Source: Plectonema radiosum NIES-515 (GTDB lineage: Bacteria > Cyanobacteriota > Cyanobacteriia > Cyanobacteriales > Nostocaceae). Taken from it: DNA of 64,000 bases. Below the pieces are notes generated by a model. The model did no database searches. It was not told where the DNA came from and saw only the letters and a list, made by a program, of their open reading frames with translations. The DNA lies in the NCBI RefSeq assembly GCF_025753815.1, contig NZ_JAOWRF010000211.1, forward strand, positions 23,492-87,491. Reading direction: 5' to 3'. This document shows positions 8,558 through 18,574 of the stretch, piece after piece; within the stretch, counting starts at the first letter, position 1; each line of letters begins with the position of its first letter. The translations under genes and the position numbers were made by a program.

Positions 8558-9517
8558 TTATTTATTTTGTTTGAGATCCCATAATATTCGCTTGGCATTA
8601 ATAATTACGTTAGCAGGCAATAAAGAATTTACTATATATTTGAAAAAAGCTTCTACTGTTTGAGGTAATAACCTTTTTTGTAGTGCTAATATATCTTGAG
8701 GTTTCAGAGTAGCAACTGAAGAGTTTGGGAAAGCCGGATAAGTTCTTGAAAAACCAAATCCGAGATAATCCATTACTTCTGGAGTTAAATTATCAAGATA
8801 TTCAGTATTAACTAGATTTTTTTCACCATGTCCTACATATTCACTACCAACTTGATCCACTTGAAAAAGTAAAGTAGTTCTGTTATAATTATCATCCTGA
8901 AAAGGTTCAGCCCGATGAATACCGTGAATATCAGAAATTATCAAGCTTCCCTTTTTCATGGGGAATGAAAGTATATCGGGTTTGTAATTTTTTTCGATAA
9001 AATCATCACTTAAGTAAATTTCGTGGTCATATTTACTAGACCACTTATGAGAACCTTTAAGATATTGAAATGCATTTGTTGTCACATCCGAGAAATAAAT
9101 TAAAAATAATAGACCAGGCATATTATGCTTGGCAGCTAATTGCTTACCACTCTGCAAGTTATTGTCTGTATGCCAAGGCATATGAGCTTTTTGATTAACT
9201 TGATAAACTCGATGATTTGTTAATTTATAATTATCATCAAAATATTCCTTACAAATCTCTAAAATTTTTCTAGATGTAATGATATCGTATGTTTTTTTAG
9301 AGCTCGCTAGGCAATGGGTGAAAAATTTAATATTTTGGGCAATAACTACACCAACATCATTATTGTTGACTAAAATCGAGTTGAAATCTACTTCTTGAAG
9401 TAGTTCATCAATATATTGTTCTTCCAATGCTTCTTCAGCAGCAAAATATCCCTTGTTTTTGAGGTCATTAACTATTTGAGTAGTACTGGCATTTGTAAAA
9501 TTTAAATTAAACACCAA
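8558..9517 (-). CDS. PhyH-family (phytanoyl-CoA dioxygenase-like) Fe(II)/2-oxoglutarate oxygenase
   Basis: A 319-residue non-haem iron oxygenase candidate. H116-T-D118 (in MPWHTDNN) and H201 (in GIHRAEP) form the expected 2-His-1-carboxylate facial triad, and the arginine after it (R213) could bind 2-oxoglutarate. The start is TTG: AAGGAG lies seven bases upstream, and a GTG codon follows immediately, so the exact start may be one codon later. It sits inside the glycosyltransferase run, so hydroxylation or another oxidation of a sugar, lipid or acyl decoration is likely, but the substrate is not known. Confidence 0.82.
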   Translation of the reverse strand: MVFNLNFTNASTTQIVNDLKNKGYFAAEEALEEQYIDELLQEVDFNSILVNNNDVGVVIAQNIKFFTHCLASSKKTYDIITSRKILEICKEYFDDNYKLTNHRVYQVNQKAHMPWHTDNNLQSGKQLAAKHNMPGLLFLIYFSDVTTNAFQYLKGSHKWSSKYDHEIYLSDDFIEKNYKPDILSFPMKKGSLIISDIHGIHRAEPFQDDNYNRTTLLFQVDQVGSEYVGHGEKNLVNTEYLDNLTPEVMDYLGFGFSRTYPAFPNSSVATLKPQDILALQKRLLPQTVEAFFKYIVNSLLPANVIINAKRILWDLKQNK

Positions 9518-9652
9518 TTAATATCTCCTTTTTGATATACATTATTTCTGATTGAATAAATAGTAAGAGGTTTCAAAAGTTCAAACAAAGAACGATTTTT
9601 TTGATTTTATCATCTCAATTAATTCATAGGATATATATAGGAATATTGATTT

Positions 9653-11146
9653 TTATATTTGTTTAGATTGACCTCCCAATAACAATTTAAACATTAAATA
9701 TAAACCGAAAGAAATATTAACTGCTGCTCCTATCATCAGAGACAAATTAGACTCTTGATAAATTAGAGGAAATAAGATTGTAGCTCCGATCACAACTTCT
9801 AGTGAATCCATTCTAGAAGCATTAAGTTTTTGCTCAAGAAAGGCTAAAAATAATCCTACCAGTGGCATTCCTATCAGCACACCTAAAGAGCCAAAGTTAG
9901 CGTACATTTCTACAATCCAGGGAAGGTTCCATGCGGTGGTATAGTCGTTACTTCCTAGATACTTATAACGTCTACCAAACTCATTTGCTATCTGTTCTGT
10001 AGGTTTATCAGGCCACAACGCACGAGGAATATAACTGGTCAATAAGTTTGAGTAAGTTTTGCCACCCCAGTAAGGGACTATAGTTGGTGTGTCATCAACT
10101 ATATTTGAGAATAGGAGAATATGTGCTGTTCGCTCTGTAGCGGAAACTTTATGCGAGTCTTTTTTTTTGTATTCAGCACCAAGATTAGAGTATTGCTTAA
10201 TAACAAGATCTGTGAATAATTTAACCTTTTCGATGGGATTTGAGTGAGAATATTTTCCACCCCATGTTAAAGCACGAAATTCGTATTTGACTGGATTGAA
10301 AATTATATAAAATATAATTGAAAGACTTATCAATGTAACTGGAAAGCGCTTACGCTCATACCAAATAACTATAGTCATGAATAGACCTAGAGTCATCATT
10401 TGGGCTAAAGCGCCAGTAGCAAGACGAGAAATTAGTTCTATTGGCAGACATACACCTAAAAATACCCATGTTTGAAAAGATGGTAGTCGGCTACGCGACC
10501 AAAGAATATAAAGTATCCCAAAAGCTAAATATCCAATTGGCTCTAGTAACTGGTTTAAAGAGGGAATTGCTCTAATAAATGGAATAAATAAACCAGCCAA
10601 GTGTAACAGAAGTAGTTGCCAGACAATAGTTAGGAGTTTACTTTTTGAATATGCTCCTGATAGCTGAATAGGAGAAATTTTCTGCAATAAAGATGATTTA
10701 GAAACATAGTAGGAAATATTCATTCCAAGTAGACTTATAAATACTAAAATTAAAGCTTCATTAGTCACATTTGCCAAAGAAAAGCGCTTGATAACAGCAA
10801 ATTCTAGTTCTTTAGAAAAGATAGGTAAACCAAAGCTAGTGACGTAAAAAATACCAACTAGTGGGAAAAATGGTATCGGTGGTCGTTTGCGGTCTGATAA
10901 ATACTGTATACTTGGCAAAAAACCTACCCAAATTATCGACAATGCCATGAGTGCTTTGTCAATAGAGATTGGTTCTGGACGATGCTTCAGCAGGTAACCA
11001 CTAGCTACAACTAAAATAAAGATGAGAAATAGGCGCAGTCTTCTAAAATAACGTTCTTGCTTTATTTTCGCTTGAATAAGAGCAATTTGCTCATAATTTT
11101 GCGACTGATTTAAATCACCGTCAATTTCACCATGATAATTATACAC
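9653..11146 (-). CDS. O-antigen polymerase (Wzy)-like membrane protein
   Basis: A 497-residue polytopic inner-membrane protein with about ten to twelve hydrophobic segments. The large periplasmic loop in the C-terminal half contains the stretch PRALWPDKPTEQIANEFGRR, and this loop pattern plus the following ANFGSLGVLIGMPLVG helix is typical of O-antigen/EPS polymerases and related ligases. The start is GTG; the nearby ATG is out of frame. Wzy polymerases join repeat units in the periplasm, so its presence beside an ABC exporter is noteworthy. Polymerase versus ligase cannot be separated from sequence alone. Confidence 0.78.
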   Translation of the reverse strand: MYNYHGEIDGDLNQSQNYEQIALIQAKIKQERYFRRLRLFLIFILVVASGYLLKHRPEPISIDKALMALSIIWVGFLPSIQYLSDRKRPPIPFFPLVGIFYVTSFGLPIFSKELEFAVIKRFSLANVTNEALILVFISLLGMNISYYVSKSSLLQKISPIQLSGAYSKSKLLTIVWQLLLLHLAGLFIPFIRAIPSLNQLLEPIGYLAFGILYILWSRSRLPSFQTWVFLGVCLPIELISRLATGALAQMMTLGLFMTIVIWYERKRFPVTLISLSIIFYIIFNPVKYEFRALTWGGKYSHSNPIEKVKLFTDLVIKQYSNLGAEYKKKDSHKVSATERTAHILLFSNIVDDTPTIVPYWGGKTYSNLLTSYIPRALWPDKPTEQIANEFGRRYKYLGSNDYTTAWNLPWIVEMYANFGSLGVLIGMPLVGLFLAFLEQKLNASRMDSLEVVIGATILFPLIYQESNLSLMIGAAVNISFGLYLMFKLLLGGQSKQI

Positions 11147-11170
11147 AGTGTTTAATTACCTAAAGTTTTT

Positions 11171-12343
11171 CTATCTGGAATTCACTAAGTCTTTAATTTT
11201 GCACAATAGAGGAGAAAAAGCAGATTCATAATTATACCTTTCTTCAAAAGCTTGTCGAGCGGCTAAACACATTTCTTCGTATTTGCCAAAGTCACTCAGA
11301 ATATCCTGAACAGCAGATGCAATAGATTGAGGATCGTCAGGATCTGCAAAACGAATCCAACTCTCATTAATAAGATATTCTTGGTAATTTGGAAAATTAC
11401 TGACAATTACTGGTACTCCACAAGCAGCATATTCATAAATTTTATTACAAGCAGTTACGCAAGCTACGCGATCAAAGCTAATATTTTTGTAGAGAGCAAA
11501 ACCTATTGTTGCTAACAATGTAGGAGCTTGTAAATCTTTATACGGCAGGGTTCCTAAATAAGAAAATTTGGTTGACATCTTCAGATGTTCCACCCAATTC
11601 CCAAGTTTTTCAGCATTATCAGTGGTAATAAAACCAACAAATTTAATATTTAAATTTTTGTTTAACAGTGAAGCGGCAGTTACAATTTCCTGCATAGCAC
11701 TGGCATTTGAAATCGACCCTCTGTAGAAGAACGTGATAAACTCCCACCGCTTCTTGATTACCATAACCCAATCTTCTGGAAGGTTGAAAACACATTTTAA
11801 CGGAAAGTTAGGAACAATTATTGGTTCTTTTTTAATCTTAGTAACTTTCTGAAAAAATACTGCCCTATCTTTATCAGGAAATACAGTAACCACAGCTTTA
11901 TTTATCCAGGTTCGTTCTGCTCTATGAGTCCATCCAGATAAAGAAGTTAAAGGAGCCAGATGTTCGCTAGTTTCATGGCTTTGGTATACTATGGGAACTC
12001 TTTGAGGGAGGGATAGTTGGCAAAGATAAGTTACAGTGTAGGCAAAAGTATCATAAGCATAGATGAGAGATACGTCTTTTAAAAGATCGCGTGCTTGACC
12101 AACAAAATTAATATATTCCCAAAATTTAGCTTTTGCTGATGCTTGCTCTCGTTCTTTTACTGTTGTATATTTTCCCAGTCGGTATATCTTAACATTAGAA
12201 GGATATTCGCGATCAGGAAGTTCTTGATTACGACCGATCAAAACCACATCAAAGTGTTCTGATAATAAATGAATAGCGTTAACTGTTGGAGGATAGTGGT
12301 CGGGATTTGCATAGATAAGCATTCCGATAATTTTTTTACCCAT
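11171..12343 (-). CDS. GT-B glycosyltransferase (GT4-like)
   Basis: A 390-residue glycosyltransferase. The N-terminal half holds IIGMLIYANPDHYPPTVNAI and YAYDTFAYTVTYL, the latter resembling a DTF-type acceptor domain. The C-terminal half has IYEYAACGVPVIVSNFPNYQEYL, which fits the donor-binding EYAACG variant rather than a full EX7E motif. It ends 24 bases before the Wzy-like gene. Substrate unknown. Confidence 0.82.
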   Translation of the reverse strand: MGKKIIGMLIYANPDHYPPTVNAIHLLSEHFDVVLIGRNQELPDREYPSNVKIYRLGKYTTVKEREQASAKAKFWEYINFVGQARDLLKDVSLIYAYDTFAYTVTYLCQLSLPQRVPIVYQSHETSEHLAPLTSLSGWTHRAERTWINKAVVTVFPDKDRAVFFQKVTKIKKEPIIVPNFPLKCVFNLPEDWVMVIKKRWEFITFFYRGSISNASAMQEIVTAASLLNKNLNIKFVGFITTDNAEKLGNWVEHLKMSTKFSYLGTLPYKDLQAPTLLATIGFALYKNISFDRVACVTACNKIYEYAACGVPVIVSNFPNYQEYLINESWIRFADPDDPQSIASAVQDILSDFGKYEEMCLAARQAFEERYNYESAFSPLLCKIKDLVNSR

Positions 12344-12399
12344 TCTTACACCTTATTTGAAAATTAGGCTAGTACACCAAGCGCGGAAATCTGTTTTAT

Positions 12400-12804
12400 T
12401 TATGAGCGAGAAGGTGGTAAACAGAGATATTCGTCATCCTCTAAGGTTTCTAGGCAAGAGGCATGATGGTTGAAGATTTGATACCCTGCATCCTTTCGAT
12501 CTGCTGGTAGTGAGATAAAACCCCAATTGGCTCCGATATCCCAAAAAGTATCTCCTGTTTTTAACCATTCTTTCAACCAAGCTATGAGATGAGGCTCGTA
12601 TGTATCTGTATATACGGCTAAATCTGGAACTAATTTATAGATTTCCCCATTCACACGCTTACGGATAAAGTTTTTAGCCGGATATTTTAATAAAGCTGAG
12701 TGATAAAAATTACTGGTAAAACTCATGAAACTATCGGCTCCTAATCTTTGTAGGAAGGCTTTGATCGAACGAACTGTAGTCACAAGTGGTGTATCAAAAA
12801 TCAT
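12400..12804 (-). pseudogene. FkbM-family methyltransferase with internal deletion
   Basis: A 134-residue ORF beginning like an FkbM methyltransferase, including SAM-binding motif I in GDTFWDIGANWGFISL (about 88-103). FkbM proteins normally run to 230-280 residues; here the rest of the Rossmann domain is missing. The text jumps to GYQIFNHHASCLETLEDDEY and CLPPSRS, which looks like an FkbM C-terminal tail. The simplest reading is an in-frame internal deletion that leaves both ends. It can hardly be an active methyltransferase. It lies between two glycosyltransferase genes with 56 and 77 bases around it. Confidence 0.7.
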
Positions 12805-12881
12805 AATTCTCGAAGGTTAAGTACTTGTATGGAATTAATAATTTTAGATATAAAAATCTAGATGAAAAAGAGGGCATACAC

Positions 12882-14030
12882 TTAGTTAAAAAGATACAAA
12901 TAATTATTAACTATCTTTTCACCATATTCATCCCAAGACAGAGACTGACGTGCTTGTTCTAAGGCATTTCTTCCCATCTGCTCTCGCTTATCTGGGTTTT
13001 CGTAGAAGAAAAGTATTTTTTCTTTCAAAGTTTCTACAGTCCGAATTGGGACACAAAAACCATCAATACCATCCCTGACAATATCCTCCCCACCTGTATT
13101 AGTGGTATGAATTATAGGTAAACCACATGCCATTGCTTGCGGTTGAACCATTGCCAAACCTTCTTCAATTGATGCTAGACAAAATACTGAACATTGCGAG
13201 TAGAACCATCGCAGTTGATTTTGAGGTTGCTTACCTTTGTAGATAATACGATCGCTTTGATATTTAGCTAAAAAAGGTTTGATTTCGGGAGCAATTGCAC
13301 CTACAAGCCACAACTCTGCTTTGGGTAAGTTTAACTCATAAAAAGCTTGCAATAAATACTGTATACCTTTACGTAGGTTAATACCACCACAGTGGATAAC
13401 TCGAAAGATATCATCTTCTTTTGGAACTGGATAAAACTCTGCAAGAGAAGTTCCATAGGGAACATGAATTAGTTTACTTTCTGATATTCCCTGTTCTAAA
13501 AAAGTACGTTTCGCAAATAAGCTGGGAACAGTAATTTTGTCAGCATCAGCATAGGATTTTATTTCTCTTTCGTATATTCCAGGATGAGTTTCGGTAAATT
13601 TTAATCCCCATCTTTCATATTCTTCTTTAAGAATTTCTGTTTGATAATGCATGTGGCTACTACCGCGCTCAATTATTGTTTTTGCACCTAGTTCTTTAGC
13701 CCTATGCAGAGACCAAAAATTATATCCTGACCAACCCACAAATAAATCAAACCCAGATGATAAGCTATTTGTTACTGAGCGGTCAAACTCCTCTACAAAC
13801 CATAGTTGTAGGTTGCGATCGCCTCTTAGCCAAACTGGTAATCTATACCAGCTGCGAGATAGAGCTTCCAAATGCCATATAGAATGAATAAACTGTTTAT
13901 CAATACCAAACTTAGTAATGGCAAAACTTGGATAGGTAGAGATTAATTTATGTAAATATTTTTTTGTTTGTAATTGTTGGGCTAAGTTAAATGCATGAAA
14001 GCGTCCGCAGACTGAAACAGTTACCTTCAT
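12882..14030 (-). CDS. Glycosyltransferase family 4 with EX7Q variant
   Basis: A 382-residue GT-B enzyme starting MKVTVSVCGRFHAFNLAQQL. VIHCGGINLRKGIQYLL opens the donor domain, and EEGLAMVQPQAMACG sits where EX7E is expected. The second glutamate is replaced by glutamine, as in a subset of GT4 enzymes. It is preceded by a CgeB-like glycosyltransferase (17-base gap) and followed by the broken FkbM gene. Donor and acceptor unknown. Confidence 0.88.
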   Translation of the reverse strand: MKVTVSVCGRFHAFNLAQQLQTKKYLHKLISTYPSFAITKFGIDKQFIHSIWHLEALSRSWYRLPVWLRGDRNLQLWFVEEFDRSVTNSLSSGFDLFVGWSGYNFWSLHRAKELGAKTIIERGSSHMHYQTEILKEEYERWGLKFTETHPGIYEREIKSYADADKITVPSLFAKRTFLEQGISESKLIHVPYGTSLAEFYPVPKEDDIFRVIHCGGINLRKGIQYLLQAFYELNLPKAELWLVGAIAPEIKPFLAKYQSDRIIYKGKQPQNQLRWFYSQCSVFCLASIEEGLAMVQPQAMACGLPIIHTTNTGGEDIVRDGIDGFCVPIRTVETLKEKILFFYENPDKREQMGRNALEQARQSLSWDEYGEKIVNNYLYLFN

Positions 14031-14047
14031 TGACTTACTATGTATTT

Positions 14048-15100
14048 TTATAGTGCAATATTCTGAACTTGACTATTTTGATCAAATATTATTTCTTGAT
14101 AAAGATTAGCAATTTCTGTAACTCTATCACTAATCGTATTTTCTAACGCCTTCTTATAACCAGCCTCAGCAATAGATTCAATTAGAGCAGGATTTTGTAA
14201 CAGATATTGAACTTTCTGCCTCAATTCATCAGGATTAGAAAAATATACAGCTTCTTTATCTTCAGCAAATAAATTCACTAACACTTCACTCCGTTCACTC
14301 AACATCAGTGTTGCTGTCGCAGGAATCTCATATGTTCTAATATTGTGCCCCTCTTCATTCTGAGGACGCAAAATATTTAAACCTATTTTGGCAGAGCCTA
14401 AAATTTCCGGAATTTCTGTATAACTGCACATTCCTTGGGACAGACCTTTTAATCCAGGTTCTTTACAATGACTATTCCAGTAATTAGACCCCCAAAGTCC
14501 TAAACGATAATCAGCGATCGCCTTTAAATATTGCTCTCGCTTTCGGCTAGCATCCCAATTACCAATAAACGTTACATCATAAGCGGGGTTAGCCTGTTTT
14601 TTGGGAAAGTGATATTCAACATCGCTACAAAAGGGATGAAAAAAAGCTTTTTTTACACCATTGGCAATTAAGCGTTCAACTAGTTCTTGACTCCAGATAA
14701 AAGCTGCATCCCACAAGGTAAATCCCTGTTCTACCCAGGAATTAGTGTGGGTATGATGTGCATCTACGGGATTGTCAGTAAAAAAGACAAAAACTAGACC
14801 ATGTTGCTGCAAAGCCAGAATGCTGTCAGGATTAATTAAACGAGGTGAAATAACTAAAGTTAAATCAGGCTGAAACTGATTTGCTATGTCCAGTAATTTC
14901 TGATTTGCTAATTTTGCCAGTGGTTGCCATGCCAACCGCCAAGCTACTTTATCCCACAATGAAGCAGAATATAAACTCGGTGCAGCTGCTTTCCAGGTGA
15001 AATGTTGCACTTCACAGCCAAAGGCAGAAAATCCTCGTCCGTAAACTTCTTCGGTACGCCCTATTTCTAGTGTATCTCCAACTATCAAGACTTTTTTCAT
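14048..15100 (-). CDS. CgeB-like glycosyltransferase
   Basis: A 350-residue protein of the CgeB/glycosyltransferase group 1-2 type. It opens with KKVLIVGDTLEIGRTEEVYGR, then FFTDNPVDAHHTH, FIGNWDASRKREQYL at the domain boundary, and a C-terminal GHNIRTYEIPATATLMLSE donor site, the normal order in this family. Its ATG follows directly on the TAA stop of the upstream GT4 gene with no gap, so it is almost certainly in the same operon. Similar two-gene sets often decorate surface glycans; substrate unknown. Confidence 0.82.
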   Translation of the reverse strand: MKKVLIVGDTLEIGRTEEVYGRGFSAFGCEVQHFTWKAAAPSLYSASLWDKVAWRLAWQPLAKLANQKLLDIANQFQPDLTLVISPRLINPDSILALQQHGLVFVFFTDNPVDAHHTHTNSWVEQGFTLWDAAFIWSQELVERLIANGVKKAFFHPFCSDVEYHFPKKQANPAYDVTFIGNWDASRKREQYLKAIADYRLGLWGSNYWNSHCKEPGLKGLSQGMCSYTEIPEILGSAKIGLNILRPQNEEGHNIRTYEIPATATLMLSERSEVLVNLFAEDKEAVYFSNPDELRQKVQYLLQNPALIESIAEAGYKKALENTISDRVTEIANLYQEIIFDQNSQVQNIAL

Positions 15101-16288
15101 TTAAGCTTTGACCTGCAAATAATTTAAGGCTTGTTTGAGTCCCTGCAAATCTTCCTGATAGCTCCACTTTTGGATCTGTTGAAAGCTGATATCTCCTGCC
15201 GAAGACTGGTTGGTGATGCAAAACCGAATTGACTCTGCCAAAGCCGCAACATCTCCTACAGGAAAAGTTCGTCCATTTTGCCCCTCTTTCACCAAGTCAG
15301 GCACACAGCCCACGCGATCGCTCACAACTACCGCTTTGCCAGCATTCATCACTTCGTTGATTGCCAATCCCCAAGGCTCAAAATCAGATGGTAAGACAAA
15401 TACGTCGCACAAGTCATAAACAGCAGGCATTTGGGACTGATTGCGAAAACCTAAAAAGCGAATGGATTGCCAGTTTGTTTCTTTGGCTTGGGCTTCCAGA
15501 ATTGGACGCAAAACTCCATCTCCCACAAATAACAAGTAAGGGTCTGGCTCTTGCACACCATCAGATGAGAGCAATCGATAAGCTGCGAGCAAATCCTGGG
15601 GACGCTTTACATCAATGAGTTTGGCAGCATAGAGAATTATAGGTCTATCTGGATCTAAATTGAGCGATCGCCGTAGTTCTTCACGATGGGCATGAGCTAC
15701 TACAGCTTGCTTTTGGAAGTAATCATTATCAACGGCATAGGGCACGCAAAATAGCTGTTTATCCTCAACTCCATACCTCTTGTAAAACTGACGATTAAAA
15801 GTCCCGATGTAGAGAAAACCAGCAATCTTCTTAAAAAGCCAGCCTAAAAAAACTTTTTTTGCAATTTTTTTAAACGCATTAGTTGGTTCACTTATACCGT
15901 TAGACTCTCCCCGAATCAACACTGGAATGCCCAATTTATTAGCTGCCAGCACTGCTTGTATACTACACAGCCAAGACCACCCATGCACCCAAATTGCATC
16001 GAATTGTCCTTGTTTTAACTGTTTAGAAATATCCTTAGCAAAAGATTGTTGTAAGACATTTTGCTGTTTCTTACTACCCCAGCAGTCTAAAAAATGATAA
16101 TCGTAACCCTGTGTTAATGGCACATCCCATTCAATTAATCGCCCAAATCCCTCATCCTGATAAGCCTTCAAGGAAAAATCGCTGTAAAAAAAAACCTTTA
16201 GCTCAATTTCTGGATCTGCCGCGATCAGCCGCAACAAAGGAGCTTGATACTGAATGGGATGAGAGACAAAATAAGCTAAACGTAGCAT
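15101..16288 (-). CDS. Glycosyltransferase family 4
   Basis: A GT-B glycosyltransferase. The frame is open from 16294 with a TTG, but an ATG two codons later (16288) gives MLRLAYFVSHPIQYQAPLLR, the conserved beginning of this subfamily, so that start is preferred (395 residues). ILYAAKLIDVKRPQDLL opens the donor domain, and FEPWGLAINE is the EX7E motif. It lies directly upstream of the CgeB-like gene. HPIQYQAPL-type GT4 enzymes are common in LPS/EPS loci; the donor is not predictable. Confidence 0.9.
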   Translation of the reverse strand: MLRLAYFVSHPIQYQAPLLRLIAADPEIELKVFFYSDFSLKAYQDEGFGRLIEWDVPLTQGYDYHFLDCWGSKKQQNVLQQSFAKDISKQLKQGQFDAIWVHGWSWLCSIQAVLAANKLGIPVLIRGESNGISEPTNAFKKIAKKVFLGWLFKKIAGFLYIGTFNRQFYKRYGVEDKQLFCVPYAVDNDYFQKQAVVAHAHREELRRSLNLDPDRPIILYAAKLIDVKRPQDLLAAYRLLSSDGVQEPDPYLLFVGDGVLRPILEAQAKETNWQSIRFLGFRNQSQMPAVYDLCDVFVLPSDFEPWGLAINEVMNAGKAVVVSDRVGCVPDLVKEGQNGRTFPVGDVAALAESIRFCITNQSSAGDISFQQIQKWSYQEDLQGLKQALNYLQVKA

Positions 16289-16339
16289 GAGCAAAGTTGT
16301 AATTTTAAAGTATTAATTTGATAATATTCTTACTATTTT

Positions 16340-17356
16340 TCAAGTCATATTTGCTAGCTTGAAAATTTCCCACACACGGGTCTCCCAACTCCAATTATCT
16401 GCTAATCTTTCTCTATTTTTTAAAGCAGATTGAAAATAAATATAACGATTTTCCCATAGCTCTTCCCAAATTAACTTTAAATGCTCCTGACTTTGCGTAT
16501 AATCGATTGGAATTACTAAATCAGAACCAAATATCTTTTCAAATTCCGGCTCTTTAGGAGCTTGACCAACAATCACTGTGCCACTGGCAGCGGCTTCAAA
16601 CCATCTACAAGTCATTGGACTAAATGTCAGAACTCTTTTAGGATTAGTTAGCTCTACAGGCCAGGAAAAGGTAAAAAAACTGTGTGCCAGATGCCATGCA
16701 TATTGTCTATAATTTTCGCAGGGGTCTAGTTGCGGTTGTAGACCAGTTGTTGTGGTGTATTCATAATACTTATCAGTTTGCAAACAATATTCTTTGATAC
16801 TATGATGAACATTTTGTAGCCGACGACCATACGCAGAAAAACTAATTAATTTTTCTTCTTTTGCAACTGGTTTAAACCGATCAAGCTTCACACCTTGAGG
16901 CACGGCATACCATTTGTGTTGTGTTTGTTCCTCCAAAAAGGGAAGCGCTCCATGAAAAGAAGTGATGGCAAGATCCCATTTTGCTGACTGTAAAACCCGA
17001 CGAATTGAAGGTAGTTGTGCCTCAAAAGTATCAAATATGTAAAGTATTTTAACTCCAACATGTCGATCCCAATTTTTGAATAAATCGAGAGGGAAGTTTT
17101 CGGGACCCATGAGTATCAGCCAAAGAACATCTGCTTTCAGGTCACACTCAACTTTGGGAATAAATTTTCGCAAGTTACTATATCGAGTTCCATGTCCTAT
17201 ACGATCCTCAATAAACGTTGGTAATTTTCGCTTTGGCATTACTACAGGATGTCCACTCGTAACACGAATTATTTCCTCCTCAAAATCTCGAAGCATTCCA
17301 TATTCAAAACCGTTGAGAGCTGGGTCAGTAAGTACAATATGCTTTAAGTTCATCAT
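16340..17356 (-). CDS. CgeB-like glycosyltransferase
   Basis: A 338-residue protein with the CgeB-type layout. LILMGPENFP and YIFDTFEAQLPSIRRVL lie in the first half, FSAYGRRLQNVHHSIKEYC at the domain junction, and CRWFEAAASGTVIVGQAPKE in the donor domain. It has two ATG codons in tandem at the start. It stands 46-51 bases from the GT4 gene downstream and 58 from the epimerase upstream. Which sugar it transfers is unknown. Confidence 0.75.
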   Translation of the reverse strand: MMNLKHIVLTDPALNGFEYGMLRDFEEEIIRVTSGHPVVMPKRKLPTFIEDRIGHGTRYSNLRKFIPKVECDLKADVLWLILMGPENFPLDLFKNWDRHVGVKILYIFDTFEAQLPSIRRVLQSAKWDLAITSFHGALPFLEEQTQHKWYAVPQGVKLDRFKPVAKEEKLISFSAYGRRLQNVHHSIKEYCLQTDKYYEYTTTTGLQPQLDPCENYRQYAWHLAHSFFTFSWPVELTNPKRVLTFSPMTCRWFEAAASGTVIVGQAPKEPEFEKIFGSDLVIPIDYTQSQEHLKLIWEELWENRYIYFQSALKNRERLADNWSWETRVWEIFKLANMT

Positions 17357-17414
17357 CCTTGTTAGTCAGTCATCAAAGGAGAGCAAAAATAGAAAGTAGG
17401 TGAACCATGTTTAA

Positions 17415-18464
17415 CTACAATCTGTACTGCCAGCTCTTGTAAATTTCCTCGAAAATATCATCTAATGATTTGGTGAGACTCCACTCTGGATATTGAGCCT
17501 GCATTTTGCTTAAGTCGCTGATGTAGCAAATGTGATCTCCCTCGCGGTTTTTATCAACATATTCGTACTGCATCTTCTTGCCGCTAAGGGTAGCAATTCG
17601 CTCAAAAGCCTCTAAAATTGAGCAACTGTTCTGCCTACCGCCACCTAAATTATACACCTCAGCGCAACGGGGATTTCCCCAAAAGGCGTGAATGAACCTA
17701 GCTACATCCAGGGAATGGATGTTATCTCTGACCTGTTTACCCTTGTATCCATAAATGCGGTAAAGTTTACCTTCCAAATTGCACTTAATTAAATAACTCA
17801 AAAATCCATGTAACTCAACACCACTATGATTTGGTCCGGTTAAACACCCACCACGCAAACAACAGGTTTTTATCCCAAAGTAGCGTCCATATTCTTGTAC
17901 TAAAACATCAGCTGCTACTTTAGAAGCTCCAAAGAGGCTATGTTTACTTTGATCGATGGAAAAGTCTTCAGTAATACCATTGTAGTAATCTGGATCGCTA
18001 TAGTCCCAGCGAGTATCTAACTCCTTTAAAGGGATAGTGTTGGGTCGATCGCCATAAACTTTGTTGGTACTCATATGAATGAATACTGCTTCCGGAATGT
18101 GTTGGTGAACAGCTTCTAAAAGGTTGAGAGTACCAACAGCGTTAACATCAAAATCATCGAATGGTCGAGATGCTGCTAAGTCGTGACTGGGTTGAGCAGC
18201 AGTGTGAACTACCATGTCAGGTTTTAAGGACTTTAGACAATTGAGAATCCCTAAGCGATCGCGAATATCAAGTTCAACATGCTGAAAGTTTTGATGATTT
18301 TCTAAAAGACGTTTTTGGTTCCAGCGGGTATCACCAGCAGCACCGAAAAAATCGGCTCGCTGATTGTTGTCGATACCATAAACTTGCCATCCTTCTTTGC
18401 AGAAGTAGTCAACAACTTCTGAGCCTATTAGACCGGAGGAACCTGTCACAAGTAATTTATTCAT
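17415..18464 (-). CDS. Tyvelose-epimerase-like NAD-dependent epimerase/dehydratase
   Basis: An extended SDR of about 349 residues. The longer frame from 18479 begins with TTG, but ATG at 18464 ([14 protein letters not shown]) directly precedes the NAD-binding TGSSGLIG loop and is preferred. The layout [22 protein letters not shown], then [17 protein letters not shown] resembles CDP-paratose/tyvelose 2-epimerases. The position of the catalytic YxxxK reads FGASK (F183, K187 in the longer frame), so the usual tyrosine is a phenylalanine. This may be a subfamily trait or a changed reaction. It is the sugar-nucleotide gene nearest the glycosyltransferase run. Confidence 0.82.
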   Translation of the reverse strand: MNKLLVTGSSGLIGSEVVDYFCKEGWQVYGIDNNQRADFFGAAGDTRWNQKRLLENHQNFQHVELDIRDRLGILNCLKSLKPDMVVHTAAQPSHDLAASRPFDDFDVNAVGTLNLLEAVHQHIPEAVFIHMSTNKVYGDRPNTIPLKELDTRWDYSDPDYYNGITEDFSIDQSKHSLFGASKVAADVLVQEYGRYFGIKTCCLRGGCLTGPNHSGVELHGFLSYLIKCNLEGKLYRIYGYKGKQVRDNIHSLDVARFIHAFWGNPRCAEVYNLGGGRQNSCSILEAFERIATLSGKKMQYEYVDKNREGDHICYISDLSKMQAQYPEWSLTKSLDDIFEEIYKSWQYRL

Positions 18465-18574
18465 TGTTCTTAAAAGCAATTTTAAATCTGGTTGATTGTT
18501 AATTCAATTATTCATTATCGCCGAAAATAATGTTTCTTTTTTAAAGATTTTATAAATTTACACGAACATCTTTT

